Shown: positions 16,950 through 26,971 of the stretch, piece by piece
Position numbering within the stretch: position 1 is the first letter of the stretch
Layout: each line of letters begins with the position of its first letter
Assembly: GCF_946480385.1 (NCBI RefSeq)
Contig: NZ_CAMLJP010000016.1
Span: 1-64,000, forward strand
Length of the DNA: 64,000 nucleotides
Reading direction: 5' to 3'
From: an uncultured Azospirillum sp.
GTDB lineage: Bacteria > Pseudomonadota > Alphaproteobacteria > Azospirillales > Azospirillaceae
The notes under the pieces: generated by a model
Seen by the model: the letters and a program-made list of their open reading frames with translations, nothing else
What the model was told of the DNA's origin: nothing
Databases searched by the model: none
Position numbers and translations under genes: made by a program

Positions 16950-19109
16950 TCACCGCCCCCGCGCCCTCTCCACCGAATGGATGGCCGGGGTCGCGCGCAG
17001 GGCGGCCATGATGTTGGTCAGGTGCTTGGCATCCTTCACGTCGATGTCGATCAGCAGCTCGAAATAGTCGGTGCTGCGGTTCGTGATCTTCTGATGGATG
17101 ACGTTGCCCTGGTTCTTGCCGATCACCGTGAACAGCGTGCCGAGCGAGCCCTGTTCATTGGCGATAACGACGCTGATGCGGCCGACATGCTCCTCCGGCG
17201 AATCCGGGCCGGTCTCCCACGACACGTCGATCCAGCGTTCCGGCGATTCGTGGAAGCTTTCCAGCGTCTCGCAGTCGATGGTGTGGATCGTCACGCCCTT
17301 GCCGGTGGTGACGATGCCGACGATGCGGTCGCCGGGCAGCGGGTGGCAGCAGCGGGCGTAATGCACGGCCATGCCCGGGATCAGGCCGCGGATCGGCAGC
17401 GCCGATTCCTTGCGGTTCTTCGCCTTCGGCTTCGGCGCGCTCTCCTCCGTCTCGCGGACGGCGGGGGCGGCCTGCGCCTTGTGGCCGGGGAAGACGGCGT
17501 GGAAAACTTCGCGCACCGAATGCAGGCCGGAGCCGACACCGGCCATCAAATCGTCCACCGTCGGCTGCTGGAAGATCTTGGTGGCGGCTTCCAGAGCCTT
17601 TTCAGTGAACTCGTAGCCTTCCGACTTGAACTGCCGCATCAGCATGCCGCGGCCCAGTTCCATATACTGGGCGCGCTGCTGGGTGCGCAGGAACTTGCGG
17701 ATGCGGGCGCGGGCCTTGCCGGTGACGACGAAGCGCTCCCAGCCAGGAACCGGCGTCTGCGCCTTGGAGGTGACGATGTCGACCTGATCGCCGTTCTGCA
17801 GCTGGGTGCGCAGCGGCAGCATGCGGCCGTTGATCTTGGCGCCGACGCAATGGTCACCGACCTGCGAGTGGACGGCATAGGCGAAGTCGACCGGCGTGGC
17901 ACCACGCGGCAGCGCGATCAGATCGCCCTTCGGCGTGAAGCAGAAGACCTGATCCTGGAACAGCTCCAACTTGGTGTGTTCCAGGAACTCTTCCGGCTTC
18001 TGCGCATGCTCCAGGATGTCCAGAAGCTCGCGCAGCCAGCGGTATTCGCCGCCGGTCGGCCGCGGCTGGTGGTCCTGCTTGTAGGCCCAGTGGGCGGCAA
18101 CGCCCAGCTCGGCGATCTCGTGCATGTCCTGGGTGCGGATCTGCACCTCGATCCGGTTGCGGCCGGGACCGATCACGCCGGTGTGCAGGCTGCGGTAGCC
18201 GTTGGGCTTGGGCGTGGAGATGTAGTCCTTGAAGCGCCCCGGCACGACCGGGTAATGCGCATGCACGATGCCAAGCGCTTGATAGCATTCGCCGACGGTG
18301 CCGACCGTGATGCGGAAGGCCATGATGTCGGACAGCTGTTCGAAGCTGACATTCTTGCGCTGCAGCTTGCGCCAGATCGAATAGGCCGACTTCTCGCGGC
18401 CGGTCACCGACACGTCCGGCAGCCCTTCGGATGCCAGCAGCTCGCGCAGCTCGGTGATGATGGTCTGGACGCGGTTTTCGCCCTCGCTGCGCAGGCGGGC
18501 CAGCTGGGCCAGGATGCTGTCGCGCGCGTCGGGGTTCAGTTCGGCGAAGGCAAGATCGTCCAGCTCGTCCTTGATCTTGTGCATGCCGATGCGCTCGGCC
18601 AAGGGCGAGTAGATTTCGATGGTTTCGCGGGCGATGCGGCGGCGCTTTTCCGGCTTTTTCAGGTGGAACAGCGTGCGCATGTTGTGAAGCCGGTCGGCCA
18701 GCTTCACCAGCAGGACACGGATGTCCTCCGACATCGCGATGACCAGCTTGCGGAAATTCTCCGCCTGCTTGGCCTGCTCGCTGTTCAGCTCCAGCCGCGA
18801 CAGTTTGGTGACGCCATCGACCAGCCGGGCGATTTCCTTGCCGAACACCCGCTCGATGTCTTCAAGCGTGGCGACGGTGTCCTCGACCGTGTCGTGAAGC
18901 AGCGCCGTGGCAATGGTGCCGGCGTCCAGCTTCATCTGGGTCAGGATGCCGGCGACCTCCAGCGGATGGAGGAAGTAGGGATCGCCCGACGCGCGCGTCT
19001 GCGATCCATGCGCCTTCATCGAGTAGACATAGGCGCGGTTGAGCAGATCCTCGTCGGCCGAGGGATCATACGCCTTGACGCGCTCGACAAGCTCGTATTG
19101 CCGGATCAT
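16950..19109 (-). CDS. rsh: Bifunctional (p)ppGpp synthetase/hydrolase
   Basis: 719 residues, standard length. The HD hydrolase domain shows His48 (HPLEVA) and LLHDTVEDT with His72-Asp73, then ADRLHNMRTL. The synthetase domain has RFKDYISTPKPNGYRSLHT; the RxKD form is the one found in bifunctional enzymes. TGS (FTPKGDLIALPRG) and a C-terminal ACT domain follow. It makes and degrades the stringent alarmone; alphaproteobacteria normally carry this one copy. It is downstream of rpoZ. Confidence 0.97.
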   Translation of the reverse strand: MIRQYELVERVKAYDPSADEDLLNRAYVYSMKAHGSQTRASGDPYFLHPLEVAGILTQMKLDAGTIATALLHDTVEDTVATLEDIERVFGKEIARLVDGVTKLSRLELNSEQAKQAENFRKLVIAMSEDIRVLLVKLADRLHNMRTLFHLKKPEKRRRIARETIEIYSPLAERIGMHKIKDELDDLAFAELNPDARDSILAQLARLRSEGENRVQTIITELRELLASEGLPDVSVTGREKSAYSIWRKLQRKNVSFEQLSDIMAFRITVGTVGECYQALGIVHAHYPVVPGRFKDYISTPKPNGYRSLHTGVIGPGRNRIEVQIRTQDMHEIAELGVAAHWAYKQDHQPRPTGGEYRWLRELLDILEHAQKPEEFLEHTKLELFQDQVFCFTPKGDLIALPRGATPVDFAYAVHSQVGDHCVGAKINGRMLPLRTQLQNGDQVDIVTSKAQTPVPGWERFVVTGKARARIRKFLRTQQRAQYMELGRGMLMRQFKSEGYEFTEKALEAATKIFQQPTVDDLMAGVGSGLHSVREVFHAVFPGHKAQAAPAVRETEESAPKPKAKNRKESALPIRGLIPGMAVHYARCCHPLPGDRIVGIVTTGKGVTIHTIDCETLESFHESPERWIDVSWETGPDSPEEHVGRISVVIANEQGSLGTLFTVIGKNQGNVIHQKITNRSTDYFELLIDIDVKDAKHLTNIMAALRATPAIHSVERARGR

Positions 19110-19172
19110 GCGGCCCGACCCGGCGCGCGCGGCGCCTCAAATGTGTGCGTGGTGGTCCTGAGCGAACCGAAA

Positions 19173-19226
19173 GGGAGCCGAATGCTCCCCACCCCATTCT
19201 TCGGCGAGGGGGCGTGGAGCCCCCTC
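19173..19226. terminator. Two hairpins between rpoZ and rsh
   Basis: GGGAGC-CGAAT-GCTCCC (19173-19189) and GAGGGGGC-GTGGA-GCCCCCTC (19206-19226) are both perfect stems in the 142-nt gap. They may attenuate rpoZ read-through into rsh, or be a small dispersed repeat. No T-run. Confidence 0.4.
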
Positions 19227-19251
19227 CGTGTTCTGCGGTCGTTGTCCAGAA

Positions 19252-19686
19252 TCAGAGGTCTCCGTCGGGATCCTCGGTCATGGCGAAACCAGCGCCCGGC
19301 TCGGCATCCATGTCCGCGGCGATGTCGTCCTCTTCGCCCAGCTCCTCGCCGTCGCTCTCGCTCATGCCGTCTTCGTCGCCCAGCGAGGTGTTGCCGCGCG
19401 CGGCCCAGTCGTTCTCGCCGGCCATCAGCTCGACGATCTCTTCCTCAGGCTCGTCCGGCTCGACATGCTTCTGATGGCCCTTGATCAGGGCGTTCTTCAG
19501 ATAGTCCAGCGACACCGTCTCGTCCGCGATCTCGCGGAGCGCCACGACCGGGTTCTTGTCGTTGTCGCGGTCGATCGACAGCGGAGCCCCGCTCGCAACC
19601 TCGCGGGCGCGCTGGGCGGCCATCATGACCAGCTCGAAACGGTTCGGAACCTTCAGGACGCAATCTTCAACGGTAACGCGGGCCAT
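19252..19686 (-). CDS. rpoZ: RNA polymerase omega subunit
   Basis: 144 residues. [20 protein letters not shown] and [13 protein letters not shown] are the omega signature, and [11 protein letters not shown] completes the fold by about residue 70. Omega binds beta-prime, helping assembly and ppGpp sensing. The C-terminal 65 residues are strongly acidic ([23 protein letters not shown]), longer than in enterobacteria. Adjacent to rsh, which makes the ppGpp. Confidence 0.97.
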   Translation of the reverse strand: MARVTVEDCVLKVPNRFELVMMAAQRAREVASGAPLSIDRDNDKNPVVALREIADETVSLDYLKNALIKGHQKHVEPDEPEEEIVELMAGENDWAARGNTSLGDEDGMSESDGEELGEEDDIAADMDAEPGAGFAMTEDPDGDL

Positions 19687-19952
19687 GCCAGACGAACTCC
19701 GGAGTCATAGGAGGCTCTAGACTATATGGATGTGGCCCGATAGGTGCAAGCGCGAACGACAGCGTTGCTGCATTGCGCCAGAGGAACGTCCCCAGGAATG
19801 TCCCTATACATCAACGTGGTGTTCCGAAACAGTCGGCGGACGCTGCCCCCTTGTATGTTTGCGTTCAATACACTAGATTTCAAAATTGGAACGTGGGCCT
19901 TTCCGCGTAATCCATACATTTTTTCACAAGCAACGATGGAAGGATCCTGGCA

Positions 19953-20594
19953 TTGGACCGCAATTCGACTTTGCCGCGTGATGTCAGCAAGTTGTTTTAC
20001 AAGGAAGAGCGTCTCGCTCTGTTCATTGACGGCGCCAACCTCTACGCTGCGGCGCGTTCGTTGGGCTTCGACATTGATTACAAAAGGTTGCGTGACGGGT
20101 TTGCCGGGGAAGGTCGGCTGGTTCGCGCCTTCTACTACACCGCGCTGGTCGAGGATCAGGAATACTCCCCGATCCGTCCGCTGGTCGACTGGCTCGACTA
20201 CAACGGCTACACCATGGTGACCAAGCCGACCAAGGAATTCACCGACGCATCAGGCCGGCGCAAGATCAAGGGGAACATGGACATCGAGCTGGCCATCGAC
20301 GTGATGGAGATGGCCGACCATGTCGATCACATCCTGCTCTTCTCCGGCGACGGCGACTTCCGCCGGCTGGTGGAAGCGGTGCAGCGCAAGGGCGTGCGCT
20401 TCAGCGTCGTCAGCACCGTCCGCTCGCAGCCGCCGATGGTCGCCGACGAACTGCGCCGTCAGGCCGACAACTTCATCGAACTCCAGGAACTGGCGCCCTT
20501 CATCGCCCGCACCCACCATCACCGCGAGCAGGCGCCGTCCCACCACGACCAACAGGGTGGGCCGACGATGTACGATCCCGACGACCGGGGCTGA
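19953..20594 (+). CDS. NYN-domain (LabA/DUF88-type) putative RNase
   Basis: 213 residues. LALFIDGANLY (21-31) carries the first acidic residue, Asp26. GNMDIELAIDVMEM gives Asp110 and Asp116, and LLFSGDGDFRRLV gives Asp133 and Asp135. That is the PIN-like NYN nuclease acidic set, and FSVVSTVRS with ELRRQADNFIEL matches the LabA/DUF88 pattern. The 45-residue tail is His/Gln-rich (ARTHHHREQAPSHHDQQ). No ATG is in frame at the beginning, so TTG 19953 is taken, with GAAGGA 8 nt upstream. The gene is alone, between divergent rpoZ and a strong terminator. Confidence 0.88.
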   Translation: MDRNSTLPRDVSKLFYKEERLALFIDGANLYAAARSLGFDIDYKRLRDGFAGEGRLVRAFYYTALVEDQEYSPIRPLVDWLDYNGYTMVTKPTKEFTDASGRRKIKGNMDIELAIDVMEMADHVDHILLFSGDGDFRRLVEAVQRKGVRFSVVSTVRSQPPMVADELRRQADNFIELQELAPFIARTHHHREQAPSHHDQQGGPTMYDPDDRG

Positions 20595-20613
20595 TCGCAC
20601 CGGAAGAGAGTCC

Positions 20614-20647
20614 ATGAAAAAGGAGCGCACGAGCGCTCCTTTTTCAT
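20614..20647. terminator. Strong bidirectional intrinsic terminator
   Basis: A perfect 15-bp stem (20614-20628 with 20633-20647) and ACGA loop. GGAGCGC forms the core and A-runs/T-runs flank it on both arms, so it terminates both the NYN gene and pdxA. Confidence 0.9.
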
Positions 20648-20677
20648 TTGCGGCAGAGATTTACAGCAGTGCCCTGC

Positions 20678-21706
20678 TTAAGGAGCGCTCGTCCGCCGCC
20701 GGTTCCGCGCCATCCGATCGGCCGTTTTCAGCGCAGCGATCAGGCTCGTCGCATTGGCGGTGCCCGTTCCGGCGATGTCCAGCGCGGTCCCGTGATCGGG
20801 CGAGGTGCGGACGAAGGGCAGACCCAACGTGATGTTCACGCCGCCGTCGAAATCCACCGTCTTCACCGGGATCAGCGCCTGATCGTGGTACATGCACAAC
20901 GCAGCGTCATAGCCGCGGCGGGCGGCGGCGTGGAACATGGTGTCGGGCGGGCGCGGGCCGGAGACGTCGATGCCGTCCGCGCGCAGGATGGCGATGGCCG
21001 GCTCGATGATGTCGATCTCTTCGCGGCCCATCGCCCCGCCCTCCCCCGCATGGGGGTTGAGCCCGGCGACGGCCAGCCGTGGCCGCTCGATGCCAAAATC
21101 ACGCGCCAGCGAGGCCGCTGTGACCCGGCCGGCATGGACGATGGCCTCAGTGGTCAGCAGGGTCACCGCATCGCGCACGGAGACATGGATGGTCACCGGC
21201 ACCACCCGCAGGTCGGCCGCCGCCAACATCATGATCGGCTCATCTGTCAGGCCGGCCAGATGCGCCAGATATTCGGTGTGGCCGGGATGGCGGAAGCCGG
21301 CAGCGTAGAGCGAGGATTTCTGGATCGGGTTGGTGACCACGGCTGCCGCTTGCCCCCCCTGCACCAGGGCAACCGCCCGGTCGATGCTGGCGATCACCGC
21401 CGCACCGTTGGCAGGGTCCGGTTTGCCGGCGACGACGGTCGTGCCGAGCCCCACCGGCAGAACCGGCAGCGCGCGGTCGAACAGCGCCACGGCCTCGTCA
21501 GGCGACGACACCGCCTGGACCGGCACCGGCAACCCGAGACCAGCGGCCAGTGCCGCCAGCCGCGCAGGGTCGTCGAGGACGACGAACGGCGGCAAGCCGG
21601 CCTCGTGCCGGGCCGCCCAGGCCTTCAGCGTGATGTCCCCGCCGATGCCGGCCGGCTCCCCCATGGTGAGGGCCAGCGGCAGGCTGTCCGGCGGGGCGGC
21701 GGTCAC
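20678..21706 (-). CDS. pdxA: 4-hydroxythreonine-4-phosphate dehydrogenase
   Basis: 342 residues. LALTMGEPAGIGGDITLKAW is the family N-terminus. The metal-binding His residues are in PGHTEYLA and the CMYHDQALIPVK block. It oxidises 4-phosphohydroxy-threonine with NAD to the amine substrate of PdxJ. The start is GTG overlapping the surA stop by 4 nt (GTGA). In many genomes surA-pdxA-ksgA are together; here a terminator follows and no ksgA is present. Confidence 0.97.
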   Translation of the reverse strand: MTAAPPDSLPLALTMGEPAGIGGDITLKAWAARHEAGLPPFVVLDDPARLAALAAGLGLPVPVQAVSSPDEAVALFDRALPVLPVGLGTTVVAGKPDPANGAAVIASIDRAVALVQGGQAAAVVTNPIQKSSLYAAGFRHPGHTEYLAHLAGLTDEPIMMLAAADLRVVPVTIHVSVRDAVTLLTTEAIVHAGRVTAASLARDFGIERPRLAVAGLNPHAGEGGAMGREEIDIIEPAIAILRADGIDVSGPRPPDTMFHAAARRGYDAALCMYHDQALIPVKTVDFDGGVNITLGLPFVRTSPDHGTALDIAGTGTANATSLIAALKTADRMARNRRRTSAP

Positions 21707-23163
21707 AGGCGCGTCTCGATGAAGGCGGTGCGGCGCAGATCGCGCAGGTAGCGGCGCGACAGCAGCTCCGCCCGCTCGGCGATCAACTCGCGTTCGATCT
21801 CGTCGCGGCCGGGCAGCTTCACCTCCTTGATCGGAGTGGGAGCCGGCGGCGGCGGCGGAGCCGGCTGGGCTTGCGGCGGCGGCTGGATCATCGGCACGTC
21901 GCGCTTGCAGACGATCAGGATCACCGCGGCGGCCGGGCTCATCAGCACCGGGCTGGCCTGCCCCAGCGGGATGCCCAGCGCGAGGTTCTGCAGGCCCGGC
22001 GCCATGTCCTTGACCCGCATGGTGCCCATGTCGCCCGATTCCGGCATGCCGGTTTCCTTGGCGCGGGCCTGGAAGTCCCCGCAGCTCTTGATCGATTTGC
22101 GCAGCTTCTCGGCCTGTTCCTTGACGGCCTTGGCCTGCTCCTTGGACTCGATCGGAATGATGATCTGCTTCATGTTGACCGTCGCCTTGGCCACGTCGGG
22201 CCGCGCCTGCGGACGGGGCGCCGGCGGCTGGGCGACCGGCATCGGAACTTCGCCGCCGCTGCTGCCGAAGGGCCGCTGGCCACGGACCAGCAGGATATGG
22301 TAGCCGGTGGCGGTGCGGATCGGCGCCGACAGCTGCCCGCCGCGCATCCCGGCCAGGGCCTTGTCGACCTCGGGCGACAGTTCGCCGCTGCGCACCCAGC
22401 CGAGATCGCCGCCCGACGCGGCACCGGCCGACTGCGAGAACTGGCGGGCCAGCGCGGCGAAGTTGCCACCGCGCTTCACCTCCTCGACCAGACGCTCGGC
22501 ATTGCGGCGCACCTCGTCGTCCTGGTCGGGGCTGTCCACCGCCAGGAAGATCTCGGCGACCAGATACTCCGGCTTGCCGATGTTGGCCTTCAGCCGCTCC
22601 ATCGCCGCGTCGATCTCGTCCTCGCCGACGACCACCTCCTGGCGGATGCGGCGCTGCATCACCTTCTGCCAGGCGAGCAGCGCGCGAATTTGATCCTTCA
22701 GGGTGGAGACCGGGACATTCTGCCGCTTCAGGGTTTCCTGAAGCTGTTGGCCGTTCATCCGGTTCTGCTCGGCGATGCGCTTGATCGCGTCCTCGATCTC
22801 GGAGGCGGACACCGTGATGCCCAGGCGCTTGGCCTCCTGCATCTGCAGGCGTTCGTCGATCAGCAGGCGCATCACCTGCGGGGTCAGGCGCTTGATCGTC
22901 TCCGGATTGCCGGCGGCACCGGCGTTCAGCAGAGCCATGCGGATGCGGGCGTTGACGTCGGAAACGGAGACGACCTCGTCATTCACCACCGCAGCGATGC
23001 CTTCCGACCCCGGCGTCCGCGCGGGGTGCATGCCCTGATCGGCCGGCTGCGGCGCCGCGGCGCCGGCGGCCGTTCTGACGGACTGCGCCGCGGCGGGCAA
23101 GGCCAGAAGCGCGCAGGCGGTCGCCACGGCGACGGTGGTCCGGACGGCTCGCAAACTCGACAT
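21703..23163 (-). CDS. surA: Periplasmic chaperone/prolyl isomerase SurA
   Basis: 486 residues. A signal peptide (TVAVATACALLALPAAAQS) leads into a SurA N-terminal domain (EGIAAVVNDEVVSVSDVNAR ... LMDERL-like helices). A parvulin domain with FAALARQFSQSAGAASGGDLGWV follows. A second, weak rotamase-like segment, a Pro-rich linker and a conserved C-terminal helix (ELLSRRYLRDLRRTAFIETRL-like) complete it. It escorts outer-membrane proteins. ATG 23163 is preferred to TTG 23172 since GGAG is better placed. Confidence 0.93.
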   Translation of the reverse strand: MSSLRAVRTTVAVATACALLALPAAAQSVRTAAGAAAPQPADQGMHPARTPGSEGIAAVVNDEVVSVSDVNARIRMALLNAGAAGNPETIKRLTPQVMRLLIDERLQMQEAKRLGITVSASEIEDAIKRIAEQNRMNGQQLQETLKRQNVPVSTLKDQIRALLAWQKVMQRRIRQEVVVGEDEIDAAMERLKANIGKPEYLVAEIFLAVDSPDQDDEVRRNAERLVEEVKRGGNFAALARQFSQSAGAASGGDLGWVRSGELSPEVDKALAGMRGGQLSAPIRTATGYHILLVRGQRPFGSSGGEVPMPVAQPPAPRPQARPDVAKATVNMKQIIIPIESKEQAKAVKEQAEKLRKSIKSCGDFQARAKETGMPESGDMGTMRVKDMAPGLQNLALGIPLGQASPVLMSPAAAVILIVCKRDVPMIQPPPQAQPAPPPPPAPTPIKEVKLPGRDEIERELIAERAELLSRRYLRDLRRTAFIETRL

Positions 23164-23335
23164 GCTGCTCAAGCTCCAAAAACGGGTCGCCCGTTATTAC
23201 GGTGGGGCCGGTGCCCCATGCAAACGGAATCGGACCCGGCAAACCAGTGCAAAACCAACTGGGCGGAATTATGACCGAAGGGGATAACCGGCCGCTTTGC
23301 GGCGAATGGCCCCACCCCCACCCGGCCGGCTTTCG

Positions 23336-24430
23336 TCAGCCGTCCTCCAGATGAAGAAGGGCGGCGGTTCCCAGCAACAGGCTGATGCCGGCGGGACTCC
23401 AGGCCGCCATCACGATGGGGATCGTCTCCGACATGCCAAAGGTCCGGACCACGTCGGTCATCACGAACAGGACGAATCCGGTCAGAACGCCACCGGTGAC
23501 CATCGCCATTGTCCCGCCGCGCCGCGGCAGCCGCAGCGAAAAGGCGGCGGCGAACAGCACCATCGCCAGGAACAGGAAGGGCTGGGCCAGCAGCGACTGG
23601 TAATGCAGCCGGTGCCGCACGGCGGGGAAGCCGGTGGTCTCCAGCGTGTGGATGAAGCGCGGCAGCTCCCAGAAGGAGATCGTCTCCGGCGGGGCGAAGC
23701 TCTCCTCGATGGTGGCCATGTCCAATTCGGTCGGGATCGTGTAGCTGTCGAGCTTCTCCGGATCCTTCTTGGCCCGGTTCAGGACGGCGTCCTGCAGTTC
23801 CCACTTGCGGTCCTTCAGCTCGGCGCTGGGCGCGTCGACGCGGCCAAGATAGTTCTGGTCGGCATCGAACAGGAAGACGATGACGTTCGACAGCTCGAAG
23901 GTCACCGGGTTCACCAGCTCCGCATGGATGAAGAACTGTTCCTTCTCGTTGGTCTGGCGCAGCCACAGGCCGGAACGCGAGATGTTCAGCGTGCTCGACT
24001 GCAGTTTCAGATAGCGGTCCTGCAACTGCTCGTACTTGGCGATGAACACGGCGCCGACCGGGTTGATCAGCGTCACCTTCACCACGCCGATGGCGGCGGC
24101 GGCGAACATCACCGGCATCAGGAACTGCCAGGCCGAGACGCCGACGGCGCGGGCGACCACCAGCTCGGCGCTGCGCGTCAGCCGCCAGAAGGTGAACATG
24201 CCCGCGAACAGGATGACGAAGGGGAAGATCTGCTGCCCGATCTCCGGCAGCTTCAGCAGCGCCATTTCCACCACCAGCCCGAAGGTCACGTGTGGTTTGG
24301 TTCCGGCGCGGCGCAGCAGCTCAACCGTGTCCAGCAGCAGCACGATGGCGAGCAGGATCACCATCAGCAGGCAGAACCAGACGATGAACTGCCGCCCGAT
24401 GTAGCGGGAAAGCGTAGGCGAGGAATACAT
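23336..24430 (-). CDS. lptG: LPS export permease LptG
   Basis: 364 residues. The N-terminus SPTLSRYIGRQFIVWFCLLM starts a first TM helix. Further TM helices lie at about 60-85 and 100-125, with a periplasmic jellyroll between and three TM helices at the C-terminus. This is the LptF/LptG (YjgP/YjgQ) permease plan; with LptB it drives LPS from the inner membrane. Start ATG 24430. The usual neighbours lptF and lptD are absent here: surA follows after a 172-nt gap. Confidence 0.93.
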   Translation of the reverse strand: MYSSPTLSRYIGRQFIVWFCLLMVILLAIVLLLDTVELLRRAGTKPHVTFGLVVEMALLKLPEIGQQIFPFVILFAGMFTFWRLTRSAELVVARAVGVSAWQFLMPVMFAAAAIGVVKVTLINPVGAVFIAKYEQLQDRYLKLQSSTLNISRSGLWLRQTNEKEQFFIHAELVNPVTFELSNVIVFLFDADQNYLGRVDAPSAELKDRKWELQDAVLNRAKKDPEKLDSYTIPTELDMATIEESFAPPETISFWELPRFIHTLETTGFPAVRHRLHYQSLLAQPFLFLAMVLFAAAFSLRLPRRGGTMAMVTGGVLTGFVLFVMTDVVRTFGMSETIPIVMAAWSPAGISLLLGTAALLHLEDG

Positions 24431-24710
24431 GCGGTGTCCGGTCTCCGGAGCCCCGCCCGACGCGCCGCCATGGCGCTTGAGGCGGACTGGCGCGGCCCCG
24501 CCCGATTGGATCGGTGCGGGCCCCCGCCGGAACAGTCCCGGCTGTTTACCCCTGTTGCGGCGCGATGACAACCGGGCCGCGGGCAGGCCTCCCTCCCGCC
24601 AATCGCGCGGCGCGATCGTTGGTGACGCATTCCTGCCTCCTTTTCCGGCTGGACTTCCTGCATCCGCACCCCAAACTGTTGGTATACAGGCTGTACGGGA
24701 GGGTCGGTCG

Positions 24711-25289
24711 ATGACGGACACCACGGTCGCAATCCGCCGGGCGCGGGCGTCGGACGCCGACGGCATGGCCCGCGTCCATGTGCAGAGCTGGCGCTCCACC
24801 TATCCCGGCCTGATCCCGGCGCAGTTCCTTGTCAATTTGTCCGAGCCGGCCGCCGCCCAGCGCTGGGCAGCCATCGCCGAGACGCGCGGCCCGGGCCAGG
24901 GTGCCTTCGTCGCCGTCGACGTCGCCGGCGGGATCGCCGCCCCCGGCAGCATCGTCGGCATCGCCTCCTTCGGCACGCGGCGGGTCGCGGTGCAGGGCCA
25001 CGCAGGGGAGTTCCACGCGCTCTATCTTCTTGACGATGCAAAGGGTTACGGCATCGGCCGGCGATTGATGGCCGCGATGGCCGACCGTTTCCTGGCCGCC
25101 GGCGTCCGGTCGGCCGCGGTGTGGTGCCTGCGCGACAACCCGTCGCGCTGGTTCTACGAACGGTTGGGCGGCATCAAGGTGGCGGAACGGCCGATCCGCT
25201 TCGCCAGCAGCGATCTGGTGGAGATCGCCTATGGCTGGCGCGACCTGACGCCGCTTGCACGCTTGTCGGCAGGGCCGGAGGTGCGGTAG
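24711..25289 (+). CDS. GNAT-family N-acetyltransferase
   Basis: 192 residues. The GNAT fold is visible: IRRARASDADGMARVHVQSW at the start, then a beta-strand (ALYLLDD), the acetyl-CoA loop KGYGIGRRLM with the Q/R-x-x-G-x-G pattern, and WCLRDNPSRWFYERLGG. No substrate can be assigned. The ATG at 24711 is preceded by GGGAGGG. guaA follows 36 nt later in the same direction and may be cotranscribed. Confidence 0.88.
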   Translation: MTDTTVAIRRARASDADGMARVHVQSWRSTYPGLIPAQFLVNLSEPAAAQRWAAIAETRGPGQGAFVAVDVAGGIAAPGSIVGIASFGTRRVAVQGHAGEFHALYLLDDAKGYGIGRRLMAAMADRFLAAGVRSAAVWCLRDNPSRWFYERLGGIKVAERPIRFASSDLVEIAYGWRDLTPLARLSAGPEVR

Positions 25290-25325
25290 TGAGGGGCCTT
25301 GAGTCCCCCGCATCAGGATTCGTCG

Positions 25326-26894
25326 ATGTCCAGCGCCGCTTCCCTTTCCGCCGAACGCGTCCTCATTCTCGATTTCGGGTCGCAGGTCACCCAGCTCATC
25401 GCCCGCCGTGTGCGCGAGAGCGGGGTCTATTGCGAGATCCATCCCTTCGGCATGAGCGACGAGCGTATCCGCGAGTATGACCCGAAGGCCATCATCCTGT
25501 CCGGCAGCCCGGCCTCCGTCACCGAGGCGAACGGCCCGCGCGCGCCGCAGGCGGTGTTCGACCTGAAGGTCCCGGTGCTGGGCATCTGCTACGGCCAGCA
25601 GACGATGTGCCAGCAGTTGGGCGGCAACGTCTCCGGCTCCGACCATCGCGAATTCGGCCGTGCCTTCATCGAGATCAAGGAGCCCTGCGCCCTGTTCGAC
25701 GGGCTGTGGGAAGTCGGGTCGAAGGAACAGGTGTGGATGAGCCACGGCGACCGCGTCACCGCGCTGCCGGAAGGCTTCCGCGCCGTGGCGGTCAGCGACG
25801 GCGCCCCCTTCGCCGCCATCGCCAACGACCAGCGCCGCATGTACGGCGTTCAGTTCCACCCGGAGGTGGTCCACACCCCGCACGGCGCCCAGCTGCTGGC
25901 GAACTTCGTCCACCGCGTCGCCGGCATCAAGGGCGACTGGACCATGGCCGCCTTCAAGCAGCAGGCCATCGAGAAGATCCGCGCCCAGGTCGGCAAGGGC
26001 AAGGTGATCTGCGGCCTGTCGGGTGGCGTCGATTCGTCGGTCGCGGCCGTGCTGATCCACGAGGCCATCGGCGACCAGCTGACCTGCATCTTCGTCGACA
26101 CCGGCCTGATGCGTGCCGGCGAGTCGGAAGAGGTCGTCCGGCTGTTCCGCGACCACTACAACATCCCGCTGGTCCACCGCGAGGCGTCGGACCTGTTCCT
26201 GGGCAAGCTGGCCGGCGTCACCGATCCGGAGCAGAAGCGCAAGATCATCGGCGGCCTGTTCATCGACGTCTTCGACGAGGAGAGCGCCAAGGTCGGCGGT
26301 GCGGAGTTCCTGGCCCAGGGCACCCTTTACCCCGACGTGATCGAGAGCGTGTCCTTCACCGGCGGCCCGTCGGTCACCATCAAGTCGCACCACAATGTCG
26401 GCGGCCTGCCGGAGCGGATGAAGCTGAAGCTGGTCGAGCCGCTGCGCGAGCTGTTCAAGGACGAGGTCCGCGCTCTGGGCCGCGAACTCGGCCTGCCGCC
26501 GGCCTTCATCGGCCGCCACCCCTTCCCCGGCCCGGGCCTCGCCATCCGCGTCCCGGGCGAGATCACCCCGGAGAAGCTGGAGATCCTGCGCAAGGCTGAC
26601 ACGATCTATCTGGAGGAAATCCGCAACGCCGGCCTCTACGACGCGATCTGGCAGGCTTTCGCCGTTCTGCTGCCGGTCCGCACCGTCGGCGTGATGGGCG
26701 ACGGCCGCACCTACGACCATGTGCTGGCTCTGCGCGCCGTGACCTCCACCGACGGCATGACCGCCGACTGGTACCCCTTCCCCCACGACTTCCTGGCGCG
26801 CGTGTCCAACCGCATCGTCAACGAAGTCCGCGGCGTCAACCGCGTGGTCTACGACATCACGTCGAAGCCGCCGGGGACGATTGAGTGGGAGTGA
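25326..26894 (+). CDS. guaA: GMP synthase (glutamine-hydrolysing)
   Basis: 522 residues. The amidotransferase domain starts [20 protein letters not shown], with nucleophile Cys88 in GICYG and the His-Glu pair in VQFHPEV. The ATP-pyrophosphatase domain carries the P-loop SGGVDSSVA. The C-terminal dimerisation domain ends [16 protein letters not shown], the universal GuaA ending. It converts XMP to GMP. The first ten residues of the longer open frame were excluded; ATG 25326 fits the family start. Confidence 0.98.
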   Translation: MSSAASLSAERVLILDFGSQVTQLIARRVRESGVYCEIHPFGMSDERIREYDPKAIILSGSPASVTEANGPRAPQAVFDLKVPVLGICYGQQTMCQQLGGNVSGSDHREFGRAFIEIKEPCALFDGLWEVGSKEQVWMSHGDRVTALPEGFRAVAVSDGAPFAAIANDQRRMYGVQFHPEVVHTPHGAQLLANFVHRVAGIKGDWTMAAFKQQAIEKIRAQVGKGKVICGLSGGVDSSVAAVLIHEAIGDQLTCIFVDTGLMRAGESEEVVRLFRDHYNIPLVHREASDLFLGKLAGVTDPEQKRKIIGGLFIDVFDEESAKVGGAEFLAQGTLYPDVIESVSFTGGPSVTIKSHHNVGGLPERMKLKLVEPLRELFKDEVRALGRELGLPPAFIGRHPFPGPGLAIRVPGEITPEKLEILRKADTIYLEEIRNAGLYDAIWQAFAVLLPVRTVGVMGDGRTYDHVLALRAVTSTDGMTADWYPFPHDFLARVSNRIVNEVRGVNRVVYDITSKPPGTIEWE

Positions 26895-26925
26895 GGCAAG
26901 CGGAAGGTTCCGCTGGCGAAGGATG

Positions 26926-26955
26926 AAGGGGCGGGAAACCGCCCCTTTTCTTTTG
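26926..26955 (+). terminator. Intrinsic terminator of guaA
   Basis: AAGGGGCGG-GAAA-CCGCCCCTT with a GNRA-like loop, followed by TTCTTTTG. Classic rho-independent structure 30 nt after the guaA stop. Confidence 0.9.
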
Positions 26956-26971
26956 TCGGCTCAGTTGCGGC

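Noticed and set aside
16935..19484. 849-codon plus-strand frame across rsh and rpoZ
   Set aside because: Covers two clear minus-strand genes; third-position GC bias explains it.
23164..23335. A hidden lptD fragment or small gene between surA and lptG
   Set aside because: Only 172 nt, no frame with a start, ribosome site or family resemblance.
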